Below are positions 34,908 through 46,829 of a stretch of 64,000 bases of DNA, in pieces. How positions within the stretch are numbered: position 1 is the first letter of the stretch; each line of letters begins with the position of its first letter. The DNA comes from Blasia pusilla. Its lineage: Eukaryota; Marchantiophyta; Marchantiopsida; Blasiales. The translations under genes and the position numbers were made by a program. The stretch is from the NCBI GenBank assembly GCA_050084515.1, contig CM114275.1, positions 21,886,001 to 21,950,000 of the forward strand. The letters run 5' to 3'. Below the pieces are notes generated by a model. The model made no database searches, was not told the origin of the DNA, and saw nothing but the letters and a program-made list of their open reading frames with translations.

Positions 34908-35282
34908 CTAGTAATCGAGGGAAAACCCCATCGGGTATAACACTACTCCACCAACCAAGACGTCGTAGGACTCTGCATCAATCACTATCGCCTTGACTCG
35001 CACCACGGACTCATCTGTAGGATGTCCCGAGAAAATCCTCACCACGAATTCCTGTCGGGTGATATATTGTGTGGTACTTGCTCCACCCAAGGATGTCTGT
35101 ATCTGGAATGGAAAACGCTCCACATTGGCTCTCGTCAAGCCCAATCTTCTCAATGACGCTTTCCCCAACATCAGGGATTGCGCTCCTGAATCCAAGAAGA
35201 CACGTTGCGGACTAAAAGCTCTACCTTTAGGACTCACCAACTGGAAGACCTCTCCTTGGTTATCCATGAGAAGGCATGGCAC
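34908..35282 (-). pseudogene. Retroviral-type aspartic protease of the Ty3 element
   Basis: The catalytic triad context is VFLDSGAQSLMLGK, an intact DSG motif, followed by FQIQTSLGGAS, QEFVVRIFSG and AESYDVLVGGVVLYPMGFSL. This last part is the flap and C-terminal region of a pepsin-like retroviral protease. The 125-residue stretch is open, the best preserved protease in the window, and serves as reference for the damaged ones near 0.6 and 4.2 kb. Confidence 0.8.
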
Positions 35283-36444
35283 GCTCTATTGTGGGTCTGG
35301 CGGGCATCTCCGCCATCCTAGCAGTCAGAGCTTGCCATGAGTTTGACGTGGACAGCCCAAGCATTAGCTCCAAGGGCAGGTCCATCACCTCCTCTGCAAT
35401 CACCTCTGAACGTGATGCAAGAACTCCAACTCCACGCTCATATAGCATAGCGGCCAACTGGAACACCTCGGCGGGCGTATCTCCTAATGTCATAACATTG
35501 GAAGCAGAAAATAGCGGAGCACGGTACACCATCGTGGCCGCCCCCAACATTGTACTCGATATATTCTCCTCTTGAACATCAACAATAGGAGTCATCGCAC
35601 TCATTTCTCCCATTGCCCTCCGTGCCTGCACACCAATAACATGACCAACTCTCCGGGAACTCTGATCAGGACCCATCGATGGGCTCCTCATCGCCCCGGA
35701 CAATGTGAAAGATTGAGTAACCCTAGTTTGTTTCCTGGCTTCCCCTCGCTATGGATCCAACTCTGCCGCTGATCCACGCGTCACAACTGCGGCAGCCTCC
35801 ATCTGGGCAACCCTGCACATCCAACCACGATCCTCCATATCTCTGACTGCTCCATATGATGTCGATGCCACAGATCCGGCATCATGTAACCTCAATGCCA
35901 TAGCGGAAATCTGCTCCTGTAGCTATTATATCTGAGCGGCCATCCCAGCCTCACGCTTGGCATCTCCCTGGACGCGTCTAGGTGGTGGGACTCTACCTCC
36001 TCCATGGGCAACTCCACCATCCTGTCGGGAAACTCCAACTCCTCTTCCCCCAATAGGACCACCAGGTGTACGATCTCTAGGCCCACCCGGACCGGCTACT
36101 CGCTCCGGTGCCCTCTTTGGCCCTCGATCCGAACGTAACTCAGGTTGTAAAATGAAACACATGGCGTGTGTGTGACCATACCTCTGACAATAGTCACATT
36201 GATAACCTTCTGGTGCAACACCATCTCCTCCTCCATGCTGAGGCACACGTCCATGACCCTGACGAGTGTAATCACGCTAATGATGGGCTCCACAACATTA
36301 CCAACAAGTAATCCTAGGCGGCTGCAGCTCAGCAGGTCTCTATGGCACGGCCTCCGGATATCCTTCCTGAGCTCGTGGTGCCACAGTCGACCTATCTTGG
36401 AGTCCACGTTGCTGCACTGGTGGTGCAGACAATCGTGACTACTC
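35283..36444 (-). pseudogene. Ty3 gag C terminus and CCHC nucleocapsid
   Basis: At about 36,165-36,210 there is an intact knuckle CDYCQRYGHTHAMC (C-x2-C-x4-H-x4-C) followed by a basic Arg/Gly/Pro-rich stretch to about 35,930, typical of nucleocapsid. Bases 35,260-35,703 encode the linker to protease (SSTMLGAATMVYRAPLFSASN..LG). Frame breaks lie between these parts. Confidence 0.7.
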
Positions 36445-37413
36445 TCACCCACAACCCATGATGGCTATGCTCTCCTTCGTCATGTTGCGCTCGATGTTCT
36501 CGGCCGTCCTAAAAACATCTCTCAACGTAGGGGAGGTGTTCATAAGAAGCACCCCCTCCCGCACCCGTGTCTGCAGGGTCCGGTCCACCATCGCGTACCA
36601 TGATTGGATAGCCTGAGCCTCTATCACCCCCTGAGTGATGTTGATCAACCAGCGCAAGCGAGTGCAAGCCTCACGCAAACTCTCACCCGGATGCCTCTGG
36701 AAGTCATGGATGCTCCGCAACTTCTACGTCCGTATCCCCTAGTAGCTCGCCCTCAACTCAGCAAAGAACTCAACCACGGGGTTGAACTTGGGACGAAACC
36801 GACTAGACGGTGCAACTGCTCTAGTGCGAGTAATCCCTCCTAAAATATCACTAGTGGAAGAGGAAGTAGCCTCTCCTGACTCCTCCTCCTCATATGGGAA
36901 GGGTTCCGTCCATGACACATAGTGTGGGTCATAGTAGAGTCGCCATGCCTCAATCTCCTGGGCATATCTGTGGGAAAACTCATGGTAATCGTTCATGGAC
37001 GCCCCCTCTAAATGTAGGAACATACCGTTCCATGGTATAAACGGGTTGAACTCTCTAGAGTTCCTAGCCCATTGTGAGTCACACCAACTCCTAAACTCTA
37101 CAGTGAAGTCATGTAGCTCTATAGTGCCTACAGCACTCGAGAACCTACGAGGTCCTCTACCCCGGTCGTCAATCTCGTACGCCCAACTGGTAGGACCACT
37201 CAATGTGTACGGTGGATCACTAACACACTCCTCTACACGCTTCCCCTCGTGTGAAGACGACACAGAAGAAGATGGAGGTGGTCTCTCACGTGGAGACCTT
37301 TGAAACCTCGCATCACTCCGGGTAAATCCTGTAGAGCTACTCTCAGGTCCACTACCTTGCCTCTCAAAATCCCGAAAGGACACCTTGATGGCCCTTGTGC
37401 CCCTCTCACACAA
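36445..37413 (-). pseudogene. Ty3 gag, capsid region
   Basis: The 225-codon N-terminal stretch (37,413-36,739) carries FIPWNGMFLHLEGASMNDYH and QEIEAWRLYY, the same signature as elements A and B. A second stretch (36,720-36,445) has HPGESLREACTRLRWLI, the retrotransposon-gag capsid motif. A stop separates the two near 36,735. Confidence 0.75.
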
Positions 37414-38955
37414 TCATTCTCAATCTCACAAGTAATCCCTCAATCACTAAAACCAAATATGCGGCACTCAATCTACACTCTCTCATTGAGTCATGTGTTG
37501 TGCGGCAACAAGCGGCGCAGTCTGGAAAATCAACTGAACTATCGTCTCATTGACAAACCATCATCAACTCTAGACATCCCACAGAGGTCTATGTCCCCTA
37601 AACCCATATATCATTGATGCTCTCAGCATCAGCACGAAACCCAATATCCCAAATAACTTCCCAATACTTGAAAATCCCTCACACGTGTAGGGTAAGAGAC
37701 CGAAATGGGTAACCTAACAATAATGTCGATGTCGCTCCTCGGCAATTGCAAATCTTGACCCCAACTTGGTCGTGAAGATAATTCCTCCAATCAGAAAGTT
37801 GTACTCCTCTCGTATTGACGCTGCTCAAACCTCCTTGATATTTGGTGTAGGTCCAGCGGTCCGGTGCAGCATTGGCGGCACACAACGGCTACAAACGCCA
37901 CAACACTCATGAATGGGATGCAGCAGTCGGCAGCATACTCTCCTCAATCAGCAATTCACACGCTCTGCTCCTAAGTGAAGAAGCGGATACGCGATTGAGA
38001 CGGTGGGATGCGGCCATGAGCGGCACGGCGTGGCAATCGGCGGAGCGTTGCGGCTACGAGCGTCACGGCACGGTACTTGATCGTCGTCAAGCGGCTACAA
38101 ATGACAACATAGCAACATGAAATGAAAACTCAAACACCATAACCCGAGGTCACGTGCCATCATTGGTTGATGAAAAAATTGCGATGACAGTGGCGGCCAA
38201 AACAAAGAATCAACGATCGGCGAGGAAGACCCTCCACTCCGTAATGGCAAGCAAGGGCGAACAACGGCCGAACGCGGCTCTGAGCAGCGCTAAGCGGCGG
38301 TGGCGGCCGATGGTGGAAGGTGGACCATTGACAATGACGGTTGACCATTGATGGTGACGGTGGATTATTGATCATTGACGGCGACTTTGACGGCAACGGC
38401 CGCCGCCGGTGCGGCGGCTAGTTTAGGATTTGAAAAATTTAACCCTAAAAATTGCCTAGGAATGGTAATTTTGCAAGGTTGACCATAACTGTTTGTTCAA
38501 AACTCCAAATTATGCACTATCTATTGCATAGCATACACAGCTTCATGATCTACGACAACATCAAAAAATATTTTGAATCGGACATTCTTGTAAAAACTCA
38601 CAGGGACTGTCCTAAATCCCAACGTCTCTTCTCCTACATAAATTTTGGCAACGCTTCCGCACTGATTTCTCCCAACGAAAATGTAAAACCTGTGAAAATA
38701 CAAATCAGCAAGCTACATGGTGCTCCGAAAGCATCGGCATGGGACAACCTGCCCCCATACTCAATCCGTATCAAATTGGGCAATGCTTCGCGGCGCCACT
38801 CTTCCACACGAAAAATCGTCAAAGGAAACATCACAAGTAAGTGGCTCTTGCTCCGGTGAGCACTCCCATGAACCGCTGAGCGGGGAATACAATCCCGAAC
38901 TTGCAAAACCAGCAAGTGACCAACGAGCTCCCCCATGAAGCTCTCTCACTCACTC
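37414..38955. other. Upstream flank of the Ty3 element; no gene recognised
   Basis: Expected to hold the leader and one LTR. Bases 38,000-38,420 are GC-rich with imperfect repeats of the type GGTTGACCATTGA and GGCGGC. No primer-binding site complementary to a tRNA 3' end was found by eye. Confidence 0.35.
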
Positions 38956-39170
38956 ATTCTCTCTTTGTAAATCAAGATCCAATCTCTCTCACAACACCAT
39001 AGTTCTTACATGTCTCTCTCAATGTCAAACCAAACCCACTCTCCTAATGAGTGGCTTGGGTTACACACACAAGGCAAGCAAGAACATAGCTCGGCCGCCT
39101 CATGCCAAGAGGTTCAACAAAGAGAGAATGAGCTCTCAAGCTCTCTCTCCACGTCTTGCATAAACGAAAC
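38956..39170. repeat. Dispersed repeat family R1, partial copy
   Basis: TCAAGATCCAATCTCTCTCACAACACCATAGTTCT is nearly the same as at 28,447-28,482, and it continues with the AATGTCAAACCAAACCCACTCTCCTAATGAG block and GCCGCCTCATGCCAAGAGGTTCAACAAAGAGAG. Confidence 0.7.
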
Positions 39171-39199
39171 CCTTTTGGAAGTGCCCCGTTAAGATATCC

Positions 39200-40960
39200 C
39201 TAAATCCTTCCAAGATTTTTCACATTGTAGGCGTAAGGTTTCCTTTTATTTCCTCTTTTGGTGGTGCATCAACCAATTCTGACTCCTCAACTTTCAACGT
39301 GATTTCCCAACATTGGAACCCATCCTTGAGATTTTTTTCAATTTGCTTGGTCAAAATCAATTGAGAAATATGCTTTACTTGATCAACCTCAACATTTGAG
39401 TATACAAATTTGCGCTTCGAATCCCAAGAATCCTCATGGCATTTCAATGACCAAGAGGAACCTCTAATATACCTTTGGCTTAAGAAATATGGCATGTCTA
39501 CGTAAAAGCCTAAGAGATAAAATTATATGTATGCCATTAGAGCTACATACTAGAAATTTCTCCCTAACACTAAATACGACTTCCATTCCTAGTATTTCCA
39601 TCTTAATTTTCAATGCCTAAGTTGAGGTGGTTCATATATGTACGTCCGCATAGATCACAACTTGGGGTTGCTCCATGTCGATTATTGGCATGCCCAACCT
39701 CTCTATCCCCTTAAATTCTCGGAAGTTGTTGGTTACACCTATGTCATTCAAAGCAACCACGGGTTTTTCTTGCAATCAATACCTTAACTAGAAATTGGCA
39801 CTCACTAGCATCCTGTTGCGACTCCTTTGAAGGTTCATCACCTTCCCTTAACTTGTTTCCTTATATAAGGCTCCCTATCAAACATGCTAGACGGCAAGGT
39901 GTTAGTCTGTCCCTTACTTTGTCAACGTCCTCGCACTTGTTGATTGATCTTGCTCGTTGCAATGGCGGTCATAGCCACCAGGCATTAGCCACTTTTTCCC
40001 TGAGTTACTCTCCCTTGAAATAACTAGGATCAGCACACACAAACTATCATCTAGTTTCGGGTTTACTGAAGGTTGGCCCTTGCTTGGAACTTGGTGATTG
40101 TTGATGTTTGAACCTTTTGGGTTTTGACGCCAGGTGCGGCCATATCTCATTGGGCTTCCTCTTGTTCATTCCACCAAACAATATCCCTGCCTTTGTAAAG
40201 GGGACCATATTTTCTTGCTTCTCAAGGCTTATGTCATCCACCTAGAGTTGAGTAGCCACATCAATGGTCGCCTTTAGCTTCCCAAACTTGGTTGTCCGCA
40301 TAACGATTTTCTCCCTTTCTTTTTGTTTCAAGTTGGGCAGCATTGCCTCCACAAAGTTGATGGGTATCCAACCTATTGTCAATTATCTCCAACGTCACTT
40401 GGAACTTAGTAATGAAGCTTGCAACAGAGACTTCCAAGTGCATTTGCGCACAAATGAGGAGTTATTAGGCACCTTGGTTTGCTTGATCTTAAGGTGCCTA
40501 ACATCTCCTCATTTCTAAGGTGAGCACCCTCAAATTCGGCTCCGTGGTGTTCACGTCCTTCAAATTTTCCTAGTACCACATGAGTGCATATGCCTCTAGT
40601 TTCAAAAATGCCTGGACTCCCCACTAGACTCTCAAAATATTTTAAGCCCCAAAAACATGCTCTACCTTCCATTGATTGAGGCGCTTGATATCCATCTCAC
40701 CCCTATACATAAGTAACTCCTTCCTCATGTCTTCCAATTGATACTCTAGGAACAAGACTGAAGTTGAGCTACATGCCTTCATGATCTCCCCAACCACATA
40801 GTCCATTTAGGCTTGCAATTGTTCCTTCAATGCCTTGGAGATGACACGTTGAACCTCATTGAAACTCATTGATGGTTGAATCCCCATGACTTTTCTTCGA
40901 GTTACCGTGCTAACCTTCCTCTTCATTGGCAATGACTAAGATTGAGTCCCAAAGACTCAA
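39200..40960 (-). pseudogene. Chromovirus-like Ty3 gag remnants
   Basis: Minus-strand pieces in several frames resemble gag of a second Ty3 lineage: LKLEAYALMWYWENL and LETKRKGENRYADNQ near 40.3-40.6 kb, and a decayed nucleocapsid-like GKKWLMPGGYDRHCNEQ near 39.95-40.0 kb. No intact domain. The piece at 40,820-40,960 is repeated at 26,900-27,080. Confidence 0.5.
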
Positions 40961-41415
40961 CCAATTGTGAGTTTTGTAGGTAGCCGAGAAGTTGTCAAGC
41001 ACTTCTTGGGTATAGGTCTCCCCAAGTGCATACCATATCCTTAGAAAGCCTCCTCCCCAAGCCTTGACCAATCTCGCCAAGTCAATCACCTAAACTGGAG
41101 TACGTTATTTCATTCCTCAAGGTGTATCTTTTAGCTCAAACTTGAAACATGGCCAAACATGCATCATGGTTAGTTCAGGGTTCAAGGGCTTGAGCGAGTA
41201 GAGAGACCCGCCCCCCTCTCCCATTGTTCCCCTCAGACTCTTGATTCTAGCCCTTATCCCAAACGTGGTTTGTGACCTACCGACCGACGCTTGACTAGTT
41301 ATCCGTCAAGATGGTTTGATGGAGGAGGCTTCTTGCAGCTTATGCAACTCTCAACTCCCACAACGCGTCTTGGAGCTTGGACTCGTGCTTCATGTGTCTC
41401 ATGGCTAGTTCCCAT
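40961..41415. other. Spacer before the transposon; nothing recognised
   Basis: No gene or RNA is seen. It ends at CATCTC, where the transposon end begins. Confidence 0.4.
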
Positions 41416-41787
41416 CTCGGGGGGGATACTCTATGTATACCTCCTACATCACCTACGACGTTTTGGGGTCGGAAACCCCTAACTTATAAGTGAATTTTTT
41501 TTTCCTCCCCCTTACTTACTTTAAAATCGCAATTTTTTTAAAATTATGACCCTAAATTTTGTTAAGTAAATTTGTGTCCTTGATTTGTTTAGGGACTTGA
41601 AAGTAAAGATAAGTACCCTTCGCGCGGCGGTCTTGTATTGTTGCACTTGATAATAGGCTATCAAAAGCTTTCAGCAATACCCAAGCCACTGCCAAACATA
41701 GTATGATATGTAAGGTGGAATTATCTGCATGTTTCCATTGAATCAATATTTAGTGCAACTTCCACTTTCCCCATTACTATGACACCT

Positions 41788-41846
41788 ATGACGGAGAGGA
41801 ATTGAACCTCTGTATGGGCAGGATGCTCATATGGCCACGCCGTCAT
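41788..41846 (-). other. tRNA-like sequence within the transposon end (copy 2)
   Basis: Identical in layout to 29,232-29,290: a perfect 7-bp terminal stem ATGACGG/CCGTCAT and a 5-bp T-arm-like hairpin, but only 28 bases for the rest. Being conserved in both copies, it was present before the copies separated. Confidence 0.4.
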
Positions 41847-42150
41847 CCCCCTAATCTATCCCCTCCCAAAACTAGCCTATCATAAACTCAGAAAACAACT
41901 TCACACTGTAACATGCACATCACTTGGCAAAAGACGACACGCTGCGGATGTAATCATTGATCACTCGTAAATCATTGTTATCCAATTCATATATCCTGGA
42001 TGTAAGACTTGGTTTCATGGACAAGCTCACATTTGAAATTACCATTTCAATGTCTATATATTGGCCATCACATGCATCATATGTGAACAAGGTGTTGCTC
42101 TTACCTGTGCGCCGATAGCAATTGCACAATATCTGACAAACACTGCCTGT

Positions 42151-45100
42151 CTATCCATCTTTTGGGACAGGTCGGTCCAAAAGATCAATAGGAGATCTAC
42201 ATCTACCCCATTGACTACCGTATTTTTGTTTGATGAATAGAATGCGATCTAACCAAAACTCTTTTGTAGGGACTATTCTGTTCTCATCCAAGTCTTTTTT
42301 TTTTCTCTTCTTTGACTTACTTGATCTAGTAGAAGGTCCAACTTGTGTAGTAGACTCAAACAAAATAGCTACATCACTTCCAATGTCAACATAACAAGTT
42401 GGGCAATCTAGATTACTTGGTTCTTTTACCTTACCTGTAGTGTAATATGTTTTCTGTGACATCCGTGTTAGCCTATCTTTAGAAATGAAAGGATTGCAGG
42501 CCCAATCACTCACCAAAGTGGACTTGTAGTATATTTTGCCTTCAAATGTCACAGTAGGCATAACTTGACAAGGAACTCCATCTGTGCACTCCTGCAGAAT
42601 TGAACTGAATACATGCCTTACCTCATGTCCCAATATTTCTGTCTCTATGGATGGATTGTAATCTGCATCCTCAGCCAAGTCCTCACCAATCACTCTAAAC
42701 TCAACAGAGGTTGGTGCATCACTTTCCCAAGCATCAAGACTATTGAAATCCCTCTGCATTGGGTTATCAATTTATGTTTCATCAACTCTAGACTCCTCGG
42801 ATGGGCAAGGACCTACTGTTGGTCTATCTTCAACAAAATCCTCAGAGTCATCACATCCAACTACCTCATTTATAACAGCAAAATCAAGCCACGTCTCTGC
42901 CTCCACATCTTGTGGATGCAACCACCATCGCCTCTGACCTGTAGGCAAAGAGGACCTAGGAGACATACTTAACCTGCTCAATATTGATTTTGCTTCATCC
43001 AAACCCTCTTTAAGGGCATGAACTACCATCTCATTAGTCTGAATTAATGAATAGTCAAACAGATTAGGAGCATCTTCTCCTATACCTAACGGATGGAGAG
43101 TTCCCCACACGTGATCTTGCTTTGGATAAGACCGGCCAATCTTTAATCCTTATGGTACAAATTCCAAGCTAGCCAGTCTATTCAACCCCATTGCACTATC
43201 CAACAAAGACCCAAAATCATAGTTCCGTTCATGGCCACTCATTCCACCTACCTTGCTGAAGAAGATCTCACAACAATTAGATCCTAGGAGGTGAAATGGA
43301 ACTTGCAAGTATGGATACTTGTCATGGAAAGCACACATTACTAATACAATAAAATGGCAAGACATGTTGATATCATGGAAATCTTGCACTGATATCATGT
43401 TCTTCTCTGTCACAGATCCTACACTCCCTGTCATAGAATGATCACCATGTCTCAGCCAAAGTCTCCAGAGTCGAAAGAACCACGACACTTTAGATGCCAA
43501 AACTACACGACTCCTCAAGTCATGCTTACGTGAGAAGAAAATATCAATGTAATTACCACAAACCTCCAAGTATAGTTGGGTCCCTAGGCTTCTGTCATGG
43601 CGAACATCCATTCTCTCAAACATATCCTGCAAACAAGCTTGCACTCTCTTTGAAGCAATTCGTTGAGGCCCAGCCCAATTTTGCCTATCAGTCCTATTCA
43701 CATCATCCCACTTCAAGCCATGCTCGTGAATTTTGTAGTGGTTATAGACATTTGTCACATATGACAGAGATGCATGTTGATTTCCAAGGACACAAGTAGT
43801 TGAGCATCTATCTAATGGATTAATTGCTTTCTTCCCATTGTGAGGTGCATCTTGGTCTCCAAAGCCATACAGATCACCATTAGGAAGAATAGAGACAGAA
43901 TATTTCCATCCTTCCCGCCCCACACTATACCTACGTGCAATAGAGTTAACACCCCTAAAATCCTCCATCATTAGTTTTCTACGACAAGCATCCCCGTCAC
44001 TAGCATGTCCTAATAACGGCCCAACATCAAGCCGACAATACTCATCCCTCATTTCTTTCAGCTGCACCCACTGTTGTCTCACCCACTCTGCAGTGAACTT
44101 GTTACACGTGGCAGTAACACAGATGGCCAATTTAGGCATAGATTCATGAAGAGGATTTACAATCACAACTCTTGCATACATGCCTTTATAATAACCGTGG
44201 AAAGTACTTACAATCTTGTGGTAGCGCTCATTACCCTCCCCGACTAGTACTTCCATTCCATATGAACATTGGTGTGCCTCTTTGGGCCCACAAAATCCAA
44301 TCAGGGTATCATACTTGGCCTCCCATCTGTCAGCCATGACTCTTTAATGTTAGCTTGTATTCACAAGGAAAAAATTGCTCAAAGGCTTATAATTTGTTGT
44401 ATTGAATCTCGCTTATAATTTTTTGTATTGAATCTCAAAAACTCATCTGGGCCTCTCCTTAATCCTTGTTTCATCCTCTGCAAATATTACAGGGACATCT
44501 CCTTCAATTCCAAGAGTTTGCTTTGATGCAGAAAAAATTCTGCCAACCTCCATGAATATCTCTTTGCGTAATCCAGCTCTGAAGGGTGGTAACTTGGCTC
44601 TATCTCGCTTCAATTTTTTTAGACTTTGACCACCTAAGTTCTTCTGAAAGTAGTGGGCCACTTGCCTACCACCAAATTGTAGCATTGCTTGGGCTATGGC
44701 TTTGGTTCTCTTACTGTACCTAAAACCCTTGGCAGCCCTGGTTAGATTTCTAGCAACATCTGTCATGAAATCCCATAACCCTTCTTTGCCACCAAATGCT
44801 CCAATCCTATGCCCATTCACTATATTCCTAAGGAACAGTCTCAGATCCTTCCTATCTGTAGCTACTCCTAACAATTCCTCTAGCTTCCTCCGCCTAGTAC
44901 TCAAGGTAGCTACTTTGGCAGCATACTGTGATAGAAGCCATCGTTGCTTTCTGAATTTGGAAGTTAAATTTGCAACGTGTTTTTTGTGCTCGGTCTTGGT
45001 AAGACAATCCAACCGTATCCCCCCACTGGTATCTCTGGCTTCTCTTGGCACTAAAGCTTCTGCTTCCCTGTGCACTCGACCACGGAAATCATCCAATCGC

Positions 45101-46560
45101 TTTACTGACTCACATTTACTACATGTTAGGTTCATAAACCCGCCACCATTGTAAGACAACCTTTCACATTGCTTGTGTCTAAAACAACCATGAATGGTCA
45201 CTATAGACTCTAGAGTAGGATTGTAAACCTGTACACAACAGGTTAACTCACAATCCCACAAGGCCCCTCCCTCTTGATCATCAAGAACAGCCTTGACATC
45301 CATCCGATCTTCTCTCCACTTTACCATTTCATCCCACAATCCCCAACAAAGCAAACTTAGTCCTGGATCTATTGCTGGATCTGACCCACCTTTCCCTGAA
45401 GAGCTCCCAACGTTGGACTTATCTCATGTAAAGAACCTCAGGATTCATCCCTGTGATGGATGTTGATCCCTAGTATCTGCCTTCCTTGGTCTTCCTCTCT
45501 TCCCAGACCTCAATGCAATCTCCACAAAAGCCTCCTTGACCTCAGAGGCATCCAAGTGATCCCGACTAACCATGTGTTGTCTCAAATTATGATCCAAATT
45601 CAGTTTCTTTGGGCACATGTCTGTATGCAACTTTCCACAGACCCTACACCTGACCTTAAATAGGTATGACATATTGGCATATTGAGGATCTGTGGGAGAT
45701 GGTGTCATAAAGAACACCTCCCTATCACCCCCAACATCCTCATTCAATTGGGAGACAATCTCTAGTCCTCTAGAGATGGCCTCACCATGATCAAAATGAG
45801 ATCTGTGAACAACATCACTAGGCTCCATCAATGATGTAGGCAATTTTCTTCTCTTACAAAAACTATCCTTGTGTTTCGGGTTAACTAGATGCTTTGTCCT
45901 AAAGTTGCTAAAGCAATTTGCAATAGCTTTCACATTTTGGGAATTCTCTGCATTCCCATAGTTCACTCTACACTCCAAACACTCTAGGTGTCCTCTGACA
46001 TCTGTTCCATCATCCCATGTCCTCACCCTCCAATTGTGGTCTTTGTATCCATTCTTCTCAACCCACTTCCCTAATCTGATGAACTCATCATTCCAGCATT
46101 TTGCAGCTGGATCTGCCATCAACATTGACTCAAAGGAGGCCTGAACAGAACCTTGGTTTGAGATATCCATTGAACCCACCGGATGTGCCTCAATTTCAGT
46201 ATGGTTCTGAGACACAAGAGCGAAACCTCTGATTCGACTCTGATGAGACACGGTGGCTGCAGAAGACTGAGAGGACACTTGCGTTGTCTTCCCACAAGGG
46301 CCTATAGGTAATTGTTGAATGACACCTACTATACCATCCAATTCCATCAGCAAAATTACCTTCTCTGCATTCCGATGCGTTCTACCAGGGAGCCTGAAGT
46401 CCCAAAAATCAAAATCAACTTCCACAATTGCAGAACATTTCAGACGCAAATTTGCTAGTGTCTGCCCATCTAAGTATCCTAAGACACAAATAGGCTCATC
46501 ATTCTCTCCTTCACCCCTCTTTTCAACCAATCTGATACTAGCTCTAGTACAGGTCAACAT
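42151..46560 (-). pseudogene. Transposase of an unassigned DDE-like family (interrupted by stops)
   Basis: One continuous reading register runs from 46,560 to 42,151 with one intron, broken by four stop codons. N-terminal part (46,560-45,445): two zinc-finger-like clusters (CLECRVNYG and CRVCGKLHTDMC, each with later His residues) and an AT-hook-like GKRGRPRKA. Core (45,354-43,150): FAEDETRIKERPR with a candidate first Asp, then after the intron WEAKYDTLIGFCG, VNPLHESMPKLAICV, GHASDGDACRRKLM (candidate second Asp) and LGSNCCEIFFSKVGGMSG (candidate Glu). C-terminal part with KSKKRKKK, a likely nuclear signal, ends at 42,151. The stops are TGA twice near 45.4 kb and TAA at 43,150 and 42,772. 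The intron at 44,446-44,327 is 120 bases; its donor reads CAG|ATGAGT instead of GTGAGT. I recall similar proteins in invertebrates and some plants but cannot name the superfamily. Confidence 0.75.
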
Positions 46561-46829
46561 TGGAAACTATGGGGATACACACAAGAACGTGTTATACAAA
46601 CCACAGATCAGATCCAAAGCAATTCTTTGTGAGAGGTTATAGCATTTTGGACACCATAGGAGTATACACATTGATGTCACCTCCTTAATTTAAGATATTG
46701 CGTTTAAAGCCACTACGGGGCAAACATTTTCTTCTAAATCCTCAATCCTAAATCGCAAAACCTAGTGGCCAAACTTGCTAAATCAATTGACGTTAAAGTG
46801 GATCTTGCATCTATTACACGAATATAGGT

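Larger units (their letters stand above)
30133..37413 (-). mobile_element. Near full-length Ty3/gypsy retrotransposon with DNMT3-like methyltransferase and PHD finger
   Basis: On the minus strand the order is gag (37.4-36.4 kb), CCHC knuckle (36.2 kb), aspartic protease (35.3-34.9 kb), cytosine-5 methyltransferase (34.6-33.6 kb), reverse transcriptase (33.0-32.0 kb), RNase H (32.0-31.7 kb), integrase (31.5-30.3 kb) and a PHD-like zinc finger at the C terminus. All domains can be named from their motifs, so the order is well supported. Many stops and frameshifts make the copy inactive. I could not identify the LTRs; the flanks 29.96-30.13 kb and 37.4-38.9 kb are where they should be. Confidence 0.85.
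41416..46660 (-). mobile_element. DNA transposon with decayed transposase; right end unresolved
   Basis: The left end is defined by the 831-bp match to 28,860-29,691, which begins at CTCGGGGGGGA in both places with different flanks. A transposase frame on the minus strand fills 42,151-46,560. I could not find a convincing inverted copy of the left end (GGGGGGATACTCTATGTATACC) on the right, so the element may extend beyond 46,660 and include the EDM2-like reading frame at 46,830-47,555. Confidence 0.7.

Noticed and set aside
42151-46560. Assignment of the transposase to the KDZ (Kyakuja/Dileera/Zisupton) superfamily
   Set aside because: Large zinc-finger-bearing transposases suggested KDZ at first, but the GHASDGD and AEDET motifs do not match the KDZ signatures I know, so I left the family open.
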